A stretch of DNA of 64,000 bases from Megamerina dolium (lineage: Eukaryota; Arthropoda; Insecta; Diptera; Megamerinidae), in the NCBI GenBank assembly GCA_963854835.1, contig OY978525.1, positions 90,913,136 through 90,977,135 of the forward strand, in the 5' to 3' direction. The translations under genes were made by a program, and so were the position numbers. Positions 50,838 to 63,300 of the stretch are shown piece after piece. How positions within the stretch are numbered: position 1 is the first letter of the stretch; each line of letters opens with the position of its first letter. The notes beneath the pieces were generated by a model. The model was not told where the DNA came from, ran no database searches, and worked only from the letters and a program-made list of their open reading frames with translations.

Positions 50838-50950
50838 TAGGCAATGCAATATCCCTTAAATGATGGAGCCTTTGTCTGCCAAGTGCAGAATATTCTCTAA
50901 GAATGTGCTCTGAGCTTTCAATGTCTATTTCATAGGATCGACAGTCCTTC
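50838..50950 (-). pseudogene. Second LINE C-terminal relic
   Basis: The - strand reads EIDIESSEHILREYSALGRQ followed by RLHHLRDIA, the same C-terminal segment as at 47970 (CECTALGRQR there). Only about 110 bp are recognisable. Confidence 0.5.
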
Positions 50951-52404
50951 GTGTTAAAAAAGTTATGGTTTACCGACATGAATGTCGGATCGTGCTTCTC
51001 GACCTTACTGCTCCTTTTCTCGAAACCAATTAAATAGTCATGTTAGAACTCTTTTACATTTATATCCCTTTTGCCATTATTAATATTTTAGTCAAATTTT
51101 TAAAAAGGCAATTAGAAAATATACTCAATTTGAGGAAAAGGGCATATGTACAAGTAAGGCCATCGAAAGTGACACTTAACAATTTTAATAAGTTTTTGGA
51201 ATATCTGCCAAGATCTATTTACGAAACTAAAACACCTGAAAAAGAATGTATAATTGAAACAATAATTGTCCGCACCAAGCATCAGTTTAAAGCCCTTTTG
51301 AAAATTGTTGTGATATTGACGATAGAAGATGCGCATATCGTATTATAGAAGACTTGTCAGTAAAGTGATTCAAAATAGTATCTCAAAAGAGTACTTTAAA
51401 ATTTAGACAATTTCATAAAAATAAAAATATTATACTGTACTAGTTTTTGCTGCGAATTTTTGTTTATCAACGTTCTAGTTTTTTCTCGGTTAGAGGTAAG
51501 CCCACTTAGTTGATCGGTACCCAGGAGATGTCTGTATCACGTCAAAATGGAGAAACCTTTTTCACAAAAAAAAAAAACGTATAATATGAGTATCAAACGA
51601 AAAAGGAAAGAGGTTCAGCTGAGCATAAATTTTCTTAAGAAAAAATAACAGAAAATGAATTTTAAAATTTATCATTGAATATCCTTGAAGAAAAACCACA
51701 TGTTTTCTCCACCAAAAATGCATGCTAATAATTGCCGTTTTTCTCTCTAACGATTTGCAAAATTTAAATCAAATCGAAGGTGGTCGATTATCATTTGAAT
51801 TTGTTGTTTCATTTAAAATGTGTTTATATACAATGTTCTTAAGTGTGCCTTATTTGTCCCAATGGGTCACTTTCCCCTAGCAACATATGGATTCCGCTAC
51901 GTGCAAGAAATGATTAAATCGAATTGATGTTGGGTAGTCACCTTCAAGCTACATAACCTTTTAAAAATCCATGTATTTTTAATCGAAATATATTTTAACT
52001 ACATTCCCTCCTCCATTTTAATTTTACAACGGCTAAATACCTGTTGACAGGCGGAACAACTGCAACATCATTGAGTTGGGAATCGTAATAGCAATTTTAA
52101 GTATACATACAACTTCGAATTCACGCGTTACCAATTTAATTTTTAACAGCCTACTGAAGACAACGTTTTATGTTCAAAATTGAGTTGGATTGGTGAACGA
52201 CAATATTAATTTTTGGATTACATATCAACTTTTATCGCAGTTGTCAATCAAAATTTGAACATTCATTTCTTGTTCTTTTTCCTTCAGTTAAATCAATTCG
52301 AAATAACATAATAATACACAAATCGAAAATATTTTTGTCCAATAATAATCGTGAGTCATTTTTCAAATAGTTCATAAAAAATATACCATATACAATATAA
52401 ATAA
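50951..52404. other. Intergenic, no gene supported
   Basis: A 102-codon open frame at 51040-51348 (+) has fairly even composition but no motif I recognise; it may be transposon-derived. The remainder is A/T-rich. Confidence 0.5.
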
Positions 52405-52555
52405 ATGTATGTAACATTTATTTAATTTTTCTTGTCTAAATACATAAGTAACAATTTTGAAAGCACCATATATGTATGTATGTAACATTTATTTTATTTT
52501 TCTTGTCTAAATACATAAGTAACAATTTTGAAAGCACCATATATGTATGTATGTA
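52405..52555. repeat. 71-bp tandem duplication (two full copies)
   Basis: Copies 52405-52475 and 52476-52546 each run from ATGTATGTAACATTTATTT to AAAGCACCATAT and differ at one or two bases; a third copy starts (ATGTATGTAA) but stops. Recent local duplication. Confidence 0.92.
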
Positions 52556-54127
52556 AAATTGTCTGTGTGTGTACTTGTATTAGGAATAAAGAATATGTAT
52601 AATTCCGGTGTTAAATTTGAATGTACGAGTAATAATAATCATAATAATTTCTTTTGAATATTTGTGGTAAACGAAATGTTTAAATAGTATGTAATTTAAA
52701 AATAAATTTTAAATTTATAAATTTAAAAGTATATATAATTGAAGAAAAAAAAAAAATAAAATAATAAAATCAAAAATGCTGCACAATGGAATTTAAAAAT
52801 TAAATAATTAATTATGCAAACATGGAAAGAATAAAAAAGTAATAAAGTGGGGGGAACAATTTTGACTATGTAACAATTTCTTGCTACAATATACTATATT
52901 CTTTCCTAATGCGTAATAGTCTACAGCATTTGCATAATTAATTTATTATTAGTGTATAATTGTCGTTGTTTTTCTTTTTTCTAATATTATCAAATAATTT
53001 TTTTATTAAACATAAAAAGTATACAAAGAAAAAGGGAAAACAAATATTTTTCTAAGAAAAAGAAAAAACGTGTATGAATGTTATTAATATAAAATCCTAA
53101 ATAAATGAATGTAATCTCATGCATACAAAACTGTACAATATATGTAATCAATACATTTTATTGATGAAAATATTTTTAGCAATTTCATTTCATTCGTTTG
53201 GAATTTCACCAAAATTGTCTCCAATTGTTAATAGTTTTTTTTTTCGTTTTTTTGTAAAAATAACACTGGTGGTGGTATTAATTGTAAGATGGACTCCAAA
53301 TACTTCATACATTATTGCTTTTTAATTTATTGGGAGTAGAAGAAAACAATACTATGTATATGAATATAAACCAATTTTTTTGTAAAAAAAAAAAAAATAA
53401 AGTAATTCATTTAAATCCAATATAAAAATAAATTTGCAATTTTTTCGTATGTAGTACACCATATATAGATAGTGTATGGTATTCATTTAATGGCCCATAT
53501 CAAACATGTGAGCATATAACGTGATGCGTGAGTCCTAAATGGTACTAAATGGTGAGCGAATAGTAGGTGGATATAATTCAAAGAGATGATTCCTTCATGG
53601 TAGATGTAGATGCTACTGGTTAATTGTCGCTGTACTTCCTTTTTTACTTTTCTTTTGATAATGAGGCGATAAATAAAGATTTGTTGGCAAAACTGTGTAA
53701 ATTACAATCGCATTTATTACCAAAAAAACAATACACAATAAGGACTGAATTGACTTTTGTTAATTTATCTATTTATATAAACACTTATTTTTAAAACTAA
53801 AGTAAATTTATTTATAAGAAGATATAGATTTGGAGCACTTCAATGTGTGACAATGAGAAAAGCAATAATGAATAAAAAATGTAATTAAAAAAAGAAGGGA
53901 GATAGAGAAAAATCATTTAGTTGATGACCGGATAAAAACTGCTTTTAATATTTAAAAAATTATTTATTTTAAACTAAAGTTTGTTTCGCTAGCAAATTCA
54001 ATTTCGTATTCTTCCTGCTTAGATTATAGCAAGGAGAGGTTCAATGGATTATAAAGTGATCCTGTCATTTCAAATGTCCATTAACAAATCGTTTGCTTCT
54101 ACGAAACTGTGACATGGACAACTGTCT
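52556..54127. other. Intergenic, no feature recognised
   Basis: Very A/T-rich with several A-runs (for example 53383-53397). Confidence 0.6.
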
Positions 54128-54150
54128 TATCCTCAATAGTGTTGAGGATA
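54128..54150. repeat. Short perfect hairpin (9-bp stem)
   Basis: TATCCTCAA, loop TAGTG, TTGAGGATA. It is followed over the next 110 bp by four GTATCG motifs. No function can be assigned. Confidence 0.7.
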
Positions 54151-55624
54151 GCACGATACCTCTTAGTATCGTCCTATCCCTCTTGACAGCTCTTGGTATC
54201 GGATAACTAGAAAGTATCGAACAAACAATATACTAGATACTACTCTGTATCGTAAATAATTTTGGAATAAAACGGAACAGCTCCTTCGTAGGTTTTGTGC
54301 TTAATATATGAAAATTCATTTTCAAGTTTCTAATTACTATATAAAGAACAAGTTCAATAATAAAGGTTTATTTGAATTAATTGTATTTACGAACAAATAT
54401 CAATTCTTTTTCTTAATAACGGTATGTTTTTGAAACATAAAATAAGTGAAATGTTATGTTTTTGAAATAGTCTTGGATTTTTCGAAATATTTTCCTGATA
54501 AGCGGTTTCTGGTCATTAACATTGCAGCGCCGTCCTTAGAGAAAATATATTTACACGGCCTTCCTTTCTACATTTTTGTCATCTATGGTGCTTTGAAATT
54601 TGCTTGTTCTTCAACATTGGTATCAGTCAATGTCACCATAGGTGCATGATCATTGTATTCAATGAATACAAATCTCTTCCTCCGCTTCTCGGCAAGGTAT
54701 TACGAAACCCTTTAACTGTATCAGATTGCGTTTCAAAATGAGAAACTTCGTTTGTAGCTCAACGTGGCACAATTTTCAAAATAATAACATTTTTTTGCCG
54801 TGACCTTTCTCTAGATACATACTCAAAGGGCTTTAGAAGCTCTTACGGGTGTGGGATGTCTGGAGCGGCTGCAAACTCCAATATGATGACAACAAGCAGT
54901 CGTTTCAAGTAAAAGAGGGTAGAATAACAAGAGTAGACGGTTAATAATTTCTGCCGCAAATTCATCTGTAGGAAATATAGATGCATCATGCATGGTAGCA
55001 TTTTGAGTAATTGTGGAATAATCGAGTAAATCTAATGCCATCATATAAACTTGCTCTCTCAATGTATTCTTTTAATGAGTGAAATAAAATAGAAACCATT
55101 GAAATGATAAAATATAGTTGCAACTTGTTGAGAATTTTGATACATGAACCATAAATTGGCATATTATCACTTCTCTCTCCCTCTCTGTATATCTTTGACT
55201 ATTTTGTAATAACATTCTGGGTGATGTTTGAATATGAGAAAATACAAAGACAATCATTCATTTGATATTTTCATATACTTATATCCCTATATAGAGATCA
55301 CAGGAAATTATCAAGCCCATAATGCTAAACAATTTTAAATATTTTTTCCTATTGTCGTCTGCGCAATCTTTATTTGTACTCTACATATAACCTTAGATGG
55401 CATAAAAATGTGCAGGAGAAAAATTTTATACTCGAAATTATTTATTTCATTTAATTTTTCCAAAAACATCTTATTTTATAAAAAAAAATTAGAATTGAAA
55501 TTATTTACAAAAAATGTATGTATCATAATAAATATCATTATATGAAATATAAAAGTGCGTTGTCAATATCCAGTACGCATGTACAATTAATTTTCATTCT
55601 ATACATATATGTACATACGTGCAT
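54151..55624. other. Intergenic, includes a repeated coding-like stretch
   Basis: On the - strand a 79-codon frame (54823-55062) includes DEFAAEIINRLLLLFYPLL. Its DNA at 54910-54966 is closely repeated at 60032-60086 near the Vps35 promoter, so it is probably part of a dispersed repeat and not a host gene. Confidence 0.5.
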
Positions 55625-56918
55625 AAAAAAAATCTCCTTACAGTCGGCTGGGGCCGACCAAACTATACCCTGCATATGTAGATTTATATATAAAAAGTTT
55701 ACTTGAATATCCAACTTTTCTTTTATTTCCACTTTTCGAGAAACAATTTTTGCATATACTACTAATTTACACCCGAAATATGGTTGACTTTGACGAAGTA
55801 AAAGGATTTTAAGATAATTCCGAGGCTTAGTATGGGAGCTATATAAAAAGTGGGCGTGGCTTACCACTTTCTAGTAAATCCAATTAATTTTTCAATGTTA
55901 ATCCACACCTTAAATTTGGTGTCCTACGTTGAATAGTTTCTAAGTTATGGTGGTTAACATTTTTGTTTAATTTCCTCAACTTTGTATGGGAGCCCCAATA
56001 AGAAGTGGGCGTGGTACGCTGATTTTTCGCCAGATTATTTCCGACTACGATATTAATTTAAGTGTCAATTATGGTTATTCTAGACAGAAGATTGCCGAAG
56101 TTGCAGCTGTTTCAATTTAAAATTTGTATGGGGGCTACGATAAACACTGGGCGTGGTGCGCCCATTTTCTGTGAGCCTAGTTGCTCGTACAATACTAATC
56201 CACACCTTAAATCTCGTTATTCTACTCTGAATAGTTTGCAAGTTATAACCGGTAACATTTTTTTTAATTTCCGCAACTTTGTATGGGAGACCCAAAAAGG
56301 AGTGGGTGTGGCACATTGATTTTCTGCCATATTATTTCCGACTACGATATTAATCTAAGTGTCAATTATGGTTATTCTAGACAGAAGATTGTAGAAGTTA
56401 CAGCAGTTTCAATTTAAAAGAAGTACAGACACTTTGTATGGGAGCTACGCTAGAAAGTAGGCGTGGCTCACCCACTTTTGGCGAGGTTATATAGTAGTAT
56501 AATATAACTCTATGTGCAAAATATTGTTGTCCCAAGTGGTATATTATGTGAGTTATAGCAAGTTAAAGATTTTGAAAATTTCGAGGTTAGTCGCTTTGAA
56601 TGCTTGGTGTGGGCGTGGTTATTGACCGATCATGCCCAATATCAATCCCCTCCGTACCCTTGGATCATAGATTACTTATGCCAAATTTCATCGAAATATC
56701 TCAATATTTACTCAAGTTATCGTGCGAACCAGCCAGGTGACAGACAGACGGACGGACGGACGGACGGACGGACGGACATCGTTAAATCGAAAATTTAATC
56801 GACGCTGATCACGAATATATATCCATGTCTATATCTCCGGAGATTCCTTCAAGTGGACACAAACATCTGACCGAAATGAATATACCATGCATATTGCATT
56901 ATGCAGGGTATAAAAATA
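55625..56918 (-). mobile_element. DINE-1-like element B (HINE)
   Basis: Same family and orientation as element A, with near-identical ends (3' hairpin GTCGGCTGGGGCCGAC at the left; ATGCAGGGTATAAAAA at the right) and a GGAC microsatellite at about 56740-56778. It has two copies of the roughly 297-bp internal unit (markers 56064 and 56361) where A has three, which accounts for the 295-bp length difference. Confidence 0.75.
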
Positions 56919-57162
56919 AAAATAAATACAGTATGTCAAGAATGAGTTTACACATTGAAACAAAATTCAAATTTTCAACTTCCTTAGCCAAAAACATGAA
57001 CTTTTATTTCCATATACACATTTTTTTTATTAGTTATAGATACTTACAGTATTTATAAAAGATTCTTGAAAAAAATTGCAAGTTCTACGCAAAAGAAAAG
57101 AAAAATACAACAAAAAGAAATTTAACTCAATTTTACAAGTGTCAAGAAACTCTTTTCACAAT
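56919..57162. other. Spacer between inverted DINE-1-like elements
   Basis: 244 bp of A/T-rich unique-looking DNA forming the loop of a large inverted repeat. Confidence 0.8.
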
Positions 57163-59007
57163 TCATTTCGGTCAGATGTTTGTGTCCACTTGAAGGAATC
57201 TCCGGAGATATAGACATAGATATATATTCGTTATCAGCGTCGCTTAAATTTTCGATTTAACGATGTCCGTCCGTCCGTCCGTCTGTCTGTCACCTGGCTG
57301 GTTCGCACGATAACTTGAGTAAATATTGAGCTATTTCGACGAAATTTGGCACAAGTAACCTATGATCCAAGGGTACGGAGGGGATTGATATTGGGCATGA
57401 TCGGTCAATAGCCACGCCCACACCAATCATTCAAAGCGACTAACCTCGGAATTTTCAAAATCTAGCTATAATACACCACTTGGGACAACAATATTTTGCA
57501 CATAGAGTTATATTACACTACTATATAACCTCGCCAAAAGTGGGAGAGCCACGCCTACATTGTAGCGTAGCTCCCATACAAAGTGTCTGTACTTCTTTTA
57601 AATTGAAACTGCTGTAACTTCTACAATCTTCTGTCTAGAATAACCATAATTGACAGTTGGATTAACATGGCAGTGAGAAATAATATGGCAGAAAATCAGT
57701 GTGCCACGCCCACTCCTTTTTGGGTCTACCATACAAAGTTGCGGAAATTAAAAAAAATGTTACTGGTTATAACTTACAAACTATTCAGCGTAGCATAACG
57801 AGATTAAAGGTGTGGATTAGTATTGTACGAGCAACTAGGCTCACAGGAAATGGGCGCACCACGCCCACTGTTTATCGTAGCCCCCATACAAATTTTAAAT
57901 TGAAACAGCTTTAACTTCGGCAATCTTCTGTCTAGAATAACCATAATTGACACTTATATTAATATCGTAGTCGGAAATAAGCTGGTAGAAAATCAGTGTG
58001 CCACGCCTACTCCTTCATGGGTCTCCCATACAAAATCGAGGGAATTAAACTAAAACTTTTAAGCTCCATAACTTACAAACAATTTAGCGTAGGACAACGA
58101 GATTTAAGGTATGGATTAGTATTGTACGAGCAACTAGGCTCACAGGAAATGGGCGCACCACGCCCACTGTTTATCGTAGCCCCCATACAAATTTTAAATT
58201 GAAACAGCTTTAACTTCGGCAATCTTCTGTCTAGAATAACCATAATTGACACTTAAATTAATATCGTAGTCGGAAATAATCTGGCTGATCAGTGTGCCAC
58301 GCCCACTCCTTCATGAGTCTCCCATACAAAGTCGAGGGAATTAAACTAAAACTTTTAAGCTCCATAACGTACAAACCATTTAGCCTAGGACAACGAGATT
58401 TAAGGTATGGATTAGTATTGTACGAGCAACTAGGCTCACAGGAAATGGGCGCACCACGCCCACTGTTTATCGTAGCCCCCATACAAATTTTAAATTTAAA
58501 CAGCTGTAACTTGGGCAATTTCCTGCGTAAAATAACCATAATTGACACTTAGATTAATATCGTAGTCGGAAATAATCTGGCAGAAAATCAGTGTGCCACG
58601 CCCACTCCTTCATAGGTCTCCCATACAAAGTCGAGGGAATTAAACTAAAACTTTTAAGCTCCATAACTTACAAACCATTTAGCGTAGGACAACCAAATTT
58701 AAGGTGTGGATTGATATTGAAAAATTAATTAGATATACCAGAAAGAGATACGTCACGCCCACTTTTTATATATATTCCGTATAAAGTCTCGGATTTATCT
58801 TAAACATTAAAACACCCATAACTTACTAATTAATACGCCTAGGTCAACCCATTGCAACCTATGTAGTTTAGTATTATAGGCAGAAATTGATCCTCCAAAA
58901 TTGGTGAGGTACGCCTGATGGATATACGAGCAAACGTTTTATATATATCTCTACATATGCAGGGTATAATTTGGTCGGCCCCAGCCGACTGTAAGGAGAT
59001 TTTTTTC
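57163..59007 (+). mobile_element. DINE-1-like element C (HINE), opposite orientation
   Basis: Starts inside the 5' block (TTTCGGTCAGATGTTTGTG), so the terminal TATACCCTGCAT is lost. Then come a GTCC/GTCT microsatellite (57263-57292), four internal units (markers 57644, 57941, 58240, 58536; spacing 296-299 bp) and the complete 3' end: ATGCAGGGTATAATTTG, hairpin GTCGGCCCCAGCCGAC, TGTAAGGAGATTTTTTT. Faces element B head to head. Open frames in it repeat from unit to unit and are not genes. Confidence 0.78.
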
Positions 59008-59026
59008 ATTCATAATTGCACGCAAT

Positions 59027-59592
59027 TATGCCGTAGCTCAGTGGTTATGCTGCAACTAGCCACCGACGTAGCGTACGTACGTACCGCCCGTACGTAAGAA
59101 CATACAAAATTGCATTGATTTTCTCCGCTCCGAGCAACGTCTACGTCACCGTCATACGGTGGTGAGTTTTCGTTAACACGACATTCCCATAAGATAGGTC
59201 GTGTCAGCTGACACGTTCTACGTTTTTACGTCGGTGGCTAGTTGCAGCATTAGTGTGTTCGCCTTCTGATCTGTAGGTCGTGGTTCAATACCCGGCTGAT
59301 GCATAACAAATTTAATATCGAAAAGATTTTTCTTTCGAACGGTACCCACCTGTCGGCAAGCAATTGGCAATTCTTCCGACAGTAACAACTTGCTATGGAA
59401 AAACGTCTAAAAGAGCTCTGTGACAAAGCTCAGAAAAAGTGATGTCACAAGTGTTCTGCCGTTCGGAACCGGCTAAAATAAGTAGGTCCCTTCTAATACT
59501 GTCCACAAATTTAACACGCACAACAGTAATGGAAGAGAAGCTTGACCAATGAGCCCTTTGGGGCTTTAAGTGCCAGATATTTATTTTATTTT
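59027..59592 (+). mobile_element. tRNA-derived SINE, copy 4, split by a MITE
   Basis: Flanked by a perfect 14-bp target duplication TAATTGCACGCAAT (59013-59026 and 59593-59606). The head starts TATGCCGTAGCTCAGTGGTTA, lacking the first GGG, and is then interrupted by the 202-bp insert at 59048; the B box, body, hairpin and T-rich tail resume after 59252. Without insert and duplicated TTA it is 361 bp. It lies only 20 bp from the end of element C. Confidence 0.92.
59048..59249. mobile_element. 202-bp MITE inserted in the SINE
   Basis: Perfect 23-bp terminal inverted repeats starting TGCTGCAACTAGCCACCGAC (59048-59070 and 59227-59249) and a 3-bp target duplication TTA (59045-59047 and 59250-59252), verified because the uninterrupted SINE has a single TTA there. 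No coding capacity; ACGT/CG-rich interior. A TTA duplication fits PIF/Harbinger-type elements, but the TIR is not one I recognise. Confidence 0.9.
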
Positions 59593-59606
59593 TAATTGCA
59601 CGCAAT

Positions 59607-60200
59607 CGGCAACACAGCACTTGCGATTGAATTTTTGGCATTTTTTGAAGATTTTGTCATTTCATGCCATCCAACGCGCCACCAAAATCACGAGGAAGAC
59701 TCTTCAACACTTCAAATTGTTCGTCTTTCGTCGATTTCAGTCGCATTGGTTCACACACTCATCTACTTACGCCTGCGTATTTGTTGTTGGCTTTGCTCTC
59801 GTTTCTTGGGGAAGAAAAATATTTAAAAAATATATTCTGTGAGAAATTTGTGCTCAATTTATTTTTGTAATTATAATCTTATTGATAATTCAGAGAATGA
59901 ACAACTATGATGGCAGCCGAGTCTACTCACAGAAAAATCAGTCACTCATAGATAAAGTGTGCAACTATATTTTCTACAGATAAGTGGCGTTGCGCAATTA
60001 TCCGTCTACTCTTGTTATTCTATCCTCTTTGAGATGAATTTGCGGTAGAAATATTATTCGTATACTCTTGTTATTCTATCCTCTTTGTCCTAGCGCCCTC
60101 TGTCGACAATTACTACGCGCCATCTTTAGTTTCATTATGGAAATGTGTTTAGCGCATTGAACATGCTCATAATGATGTTGACTTTTACTGTCATCTTGAC
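59607..60200. other. Upstream region of Vps35
   Basis: No gene was seen. The 90-codon + frame at 59570-59842 begins inside the SINE tail. Contains the repeated motif listed at 60002-60086. A core promoter could not be placed. Confidence 0.55.
60002..60086. repeat. Short repeat shared with 54.9 kb
   Basis: CGTCTACTCTTGTTATTCTA with TCCTCTTT (60003-60030) recurs as CGTATACTCTTG... at 60059-60086; the block from 60032 (AGATGAATTTGCGGTAGAAA) is repeated inverted at 54910-54966. Dispersed element fragment of unknown type. Confidence 0.75.
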
Positions 60201-60396
60201 ACTTGTTTTATAAATGTTTTATCATCAGCGAATAGTGAAAAGTCAGAAAACGAAGAGGAGTCAGCAAATATATATATAACTTACGGCCGATAAGGAAAAA
60301 AATTGTTGCAAGACAAGATTCAACGCCTTAAATACTGTAATTAAACTTAAAGATTTTATTAGAAACAACCACGCCCATTAACTACAAACAAACATT

Positions 60397-60399
60397 ATG
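60397..60399 (+). CDS. Vps35: Vps35 exon 1: start codon at the splice junction
   Basis: The ATG is the last codon of the exon, followed directly by GTAAGTG. Exon 2 continues ACC ATG CCG, giving MTMPNGLDD. The context (ACATTATGG) is only fair, so initiation at 62172 remains possible. The transcription start lies upstream, not located. Confidence 0.6.
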
Positions 60400-63300
60400 G
60401 TAAGTGTATTAAGTGAAGAAAGTGATATTGCATAAACCCCCCAAAAAAAAGGAACGGAAAACCCAGTCAATCCAAAACGACTTTCGTAAGTACGTTTGTA
60501 TGTACGTGCAGCGAAAGTAATACAAAAAGACCACAACGAAGAATAAGAAGAAATAAAAAACTGTAAAATTTGAACAAACTAGTTACAATAAGATAAAGTG
60601 CATTGCATGCATGTGCAGATAATCCCAAACAACATATAACAGTCAAGAGTGTGCAAGACAAGGTGCATACCACTGATTAGCATCACCATAATCACCACCA
60701 CCACCGTCAAGGAACATCCAGCTGATTGGCTGTATATCCCAAAAATAGATAATGTATCCTTGGAGTTCAGCTGCTTACAGTCCGACTGCAGGCACCGGTA
60801 GCAGTGCACACGGCATGGTAATCACATTCATTACCGCATAGCATTACAATCCACCACTACCATTACCTTTTGTCATTCTTTGTCAACAACCGACGAAGAA
60901 AACATCACTGTATACAAACAACGTCAATTTGCACTATATAATGTACAATATTAACCCGCCCACTTACCAACGTTGAACACGATAACACGTCATCCGCATA
61001 CCTTCACACACACACACACACGCTAACAGCCATGTGCATATATACATATATGTATTAACAATTTTTGTTTGTGGTCTCGTCGTCGTCATCATTACCATCA
61101 TTTTACCTGGGATTATGTATAATTACTACTAGTAATGCCTCTAATTCACAAGTAATCATATGTATTTCGCAACAATAACAATAGCACATATAACTGCGTG
61201 CATCTCTACTCGAGGTGTCAATGGTATATTGATTTTGTTCGTAGCACCCTTAGGAATTCATTACTATGTACTATATAGTCATGTCTGTCTTAAATATAGA
61301 GTAACACCAGCCTCTGGTGTTACTCTCTAAATTAATATTTTCTGACTGTGCACAAAACTCTATTTCTATCGAGCTGATACTCGGTACTTAACATATCATT
61401 TACCAGCGGGTAAATGATATGTGAAATATGTGTATGAAAATAAATAATTTCTTTCACTGCGTAGAGCGGCTACAGATTTAAATAAATTTTGTATGATATA
61501 ATGGACAAATATATATGGTTATTCTGACTATTCAAATTACACAACTCTACTACACATAATGATATTTAATTTTGCATTAGTTGATTATTTGATTACAAAC
61601 CTGCATTCATATTTTTTCAAGTACTGTTTCGTTCGATTATGTTCAGAGTTTCTGGTATACACCCCTCTACAGAGAGAATATAATTAATATTTTGATAAGA
61701 ATACACTCACAAATGATTCGCACATTCTAGCTGAGATTTGTTTACATATTTGTTTAGCTTTACTTCGATGTTGAATGTTGAAATATTCAATTTAATGTTT
61801 AACATTATTTGTAAATGTCCGTTTTAATCATCTATAAATTCATCAGCATAAATATGTGTATATACATATAAGGTCACTTATCAATTATGACATTCATTTT
61901 ACTCTTCATATGTATTATGCAATTTTGATTGCGCTCAAATTCAGCTTTTCTCAAACACTATAATTTATTGATAGCATACAGTGTGTGTACTTAAAATGTG
62001 GGTCGCGCTTACAATTTCAATATCAATTATTTTAAATGGAAAAGTTTTGATTCGCTTAATTGCTTAAATGAATGCGAAACATTTAAATTTCATAAGTGCA
62101 TTAATACAAGTGTCTATATGTATGTTTGTCTATCTTCTTTCATTTCCATTTTATGTTTGATTTTATAGACCATGCCGAATGGTTTGGATGATCAGGAGAA
62201 ATTATTGGCCGAAGCAGTTGGCACGGCACGCAAGCAAGCATTCCAGATGAATCATTTTCTGGATAAGGAACGTATGTTGGATGCATTAAAATGTGCCAGT
62301 ACCATGTTGAGTGAGTTGCGCACCTCATTGTTATCGCCAAAAAGTTACTACGAATTATGTAAGTAAAATAACAATCTGTGTCCAATGATGATATCACAAG
62401 TGAATTTCTATCCACAGATATGGCGATTACGGATGAGCTCTGTCATTTGGAATTCTATCTGTGTGAGAAGAGTGGCAAAGAGACTGATTTGTATGAACTT
62501 GTACAATATTCACACACGATTGTACCGCGTCTCTATCTGCTCATCACAGTGGGCATTGTGTATATTAAAAATGATTCAACGCTGAAACGAAGTATTCTCA
62601 AAGATTTGGTGGAGATGTGTCGCGGTGTACAGCATCCATTGCGTGGTCTCTTCCTACGTAATTATCTCTTGCAGTGTACACGAAATATATTACCCGATGT
62701 ACTGGTAGCCGATGATGAGCACGAGGGCAATGTATATGATGCCATTGATTTTGTACTAACCAATTTCGCCGAGATGAATAAACTATGGGTGCGTATGCAG
62801 CATCAAGGTCACTCAAGTGAGAAGATACGACGTGAAAAGGAACGCGAAGAATTGAAAATATTGGTGGGCACAAATTTGGTGCGTTTGTCACAGTTGGAAT
62901 CCGCTAACCTCGAGATATATCAACGTTTAATACTGCCCGGTATACTCGAACAAGTGGTCAGTTGTCGTGATGCAATTGCACAAGAGTATTTAATGGAGTG
63001 TATCATACAAGTGTTTCCCGACGAGTTTCATCTGCAAACGTTAGATCCGTTCCTCAAGTCGTGTGCGCAATTGGAGACGGGTGTCAACGTGAAAAATATC
63101 ATCATTTCACTAATTGATCGTCTAGCCGCGTACAATCAGCGTAGTGGAAAGGTTCGTACCATAAGATTGAACAGTATTTTAATATTTCTTTAAAAACATT
63201 TCTCTTCCACAGACTAGTGGCACTGACATTGAATCGATTATACCGGCTGAAGTGGAATTATTCGAAGTGTTTAGCGTTCAAGTGGCTCATATTGTGCAAG

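Noticed and set aside
62598..62891. 97-codon frame on the - strand
   Set aside because: Shadow of the conserved Vps35 exon 3.
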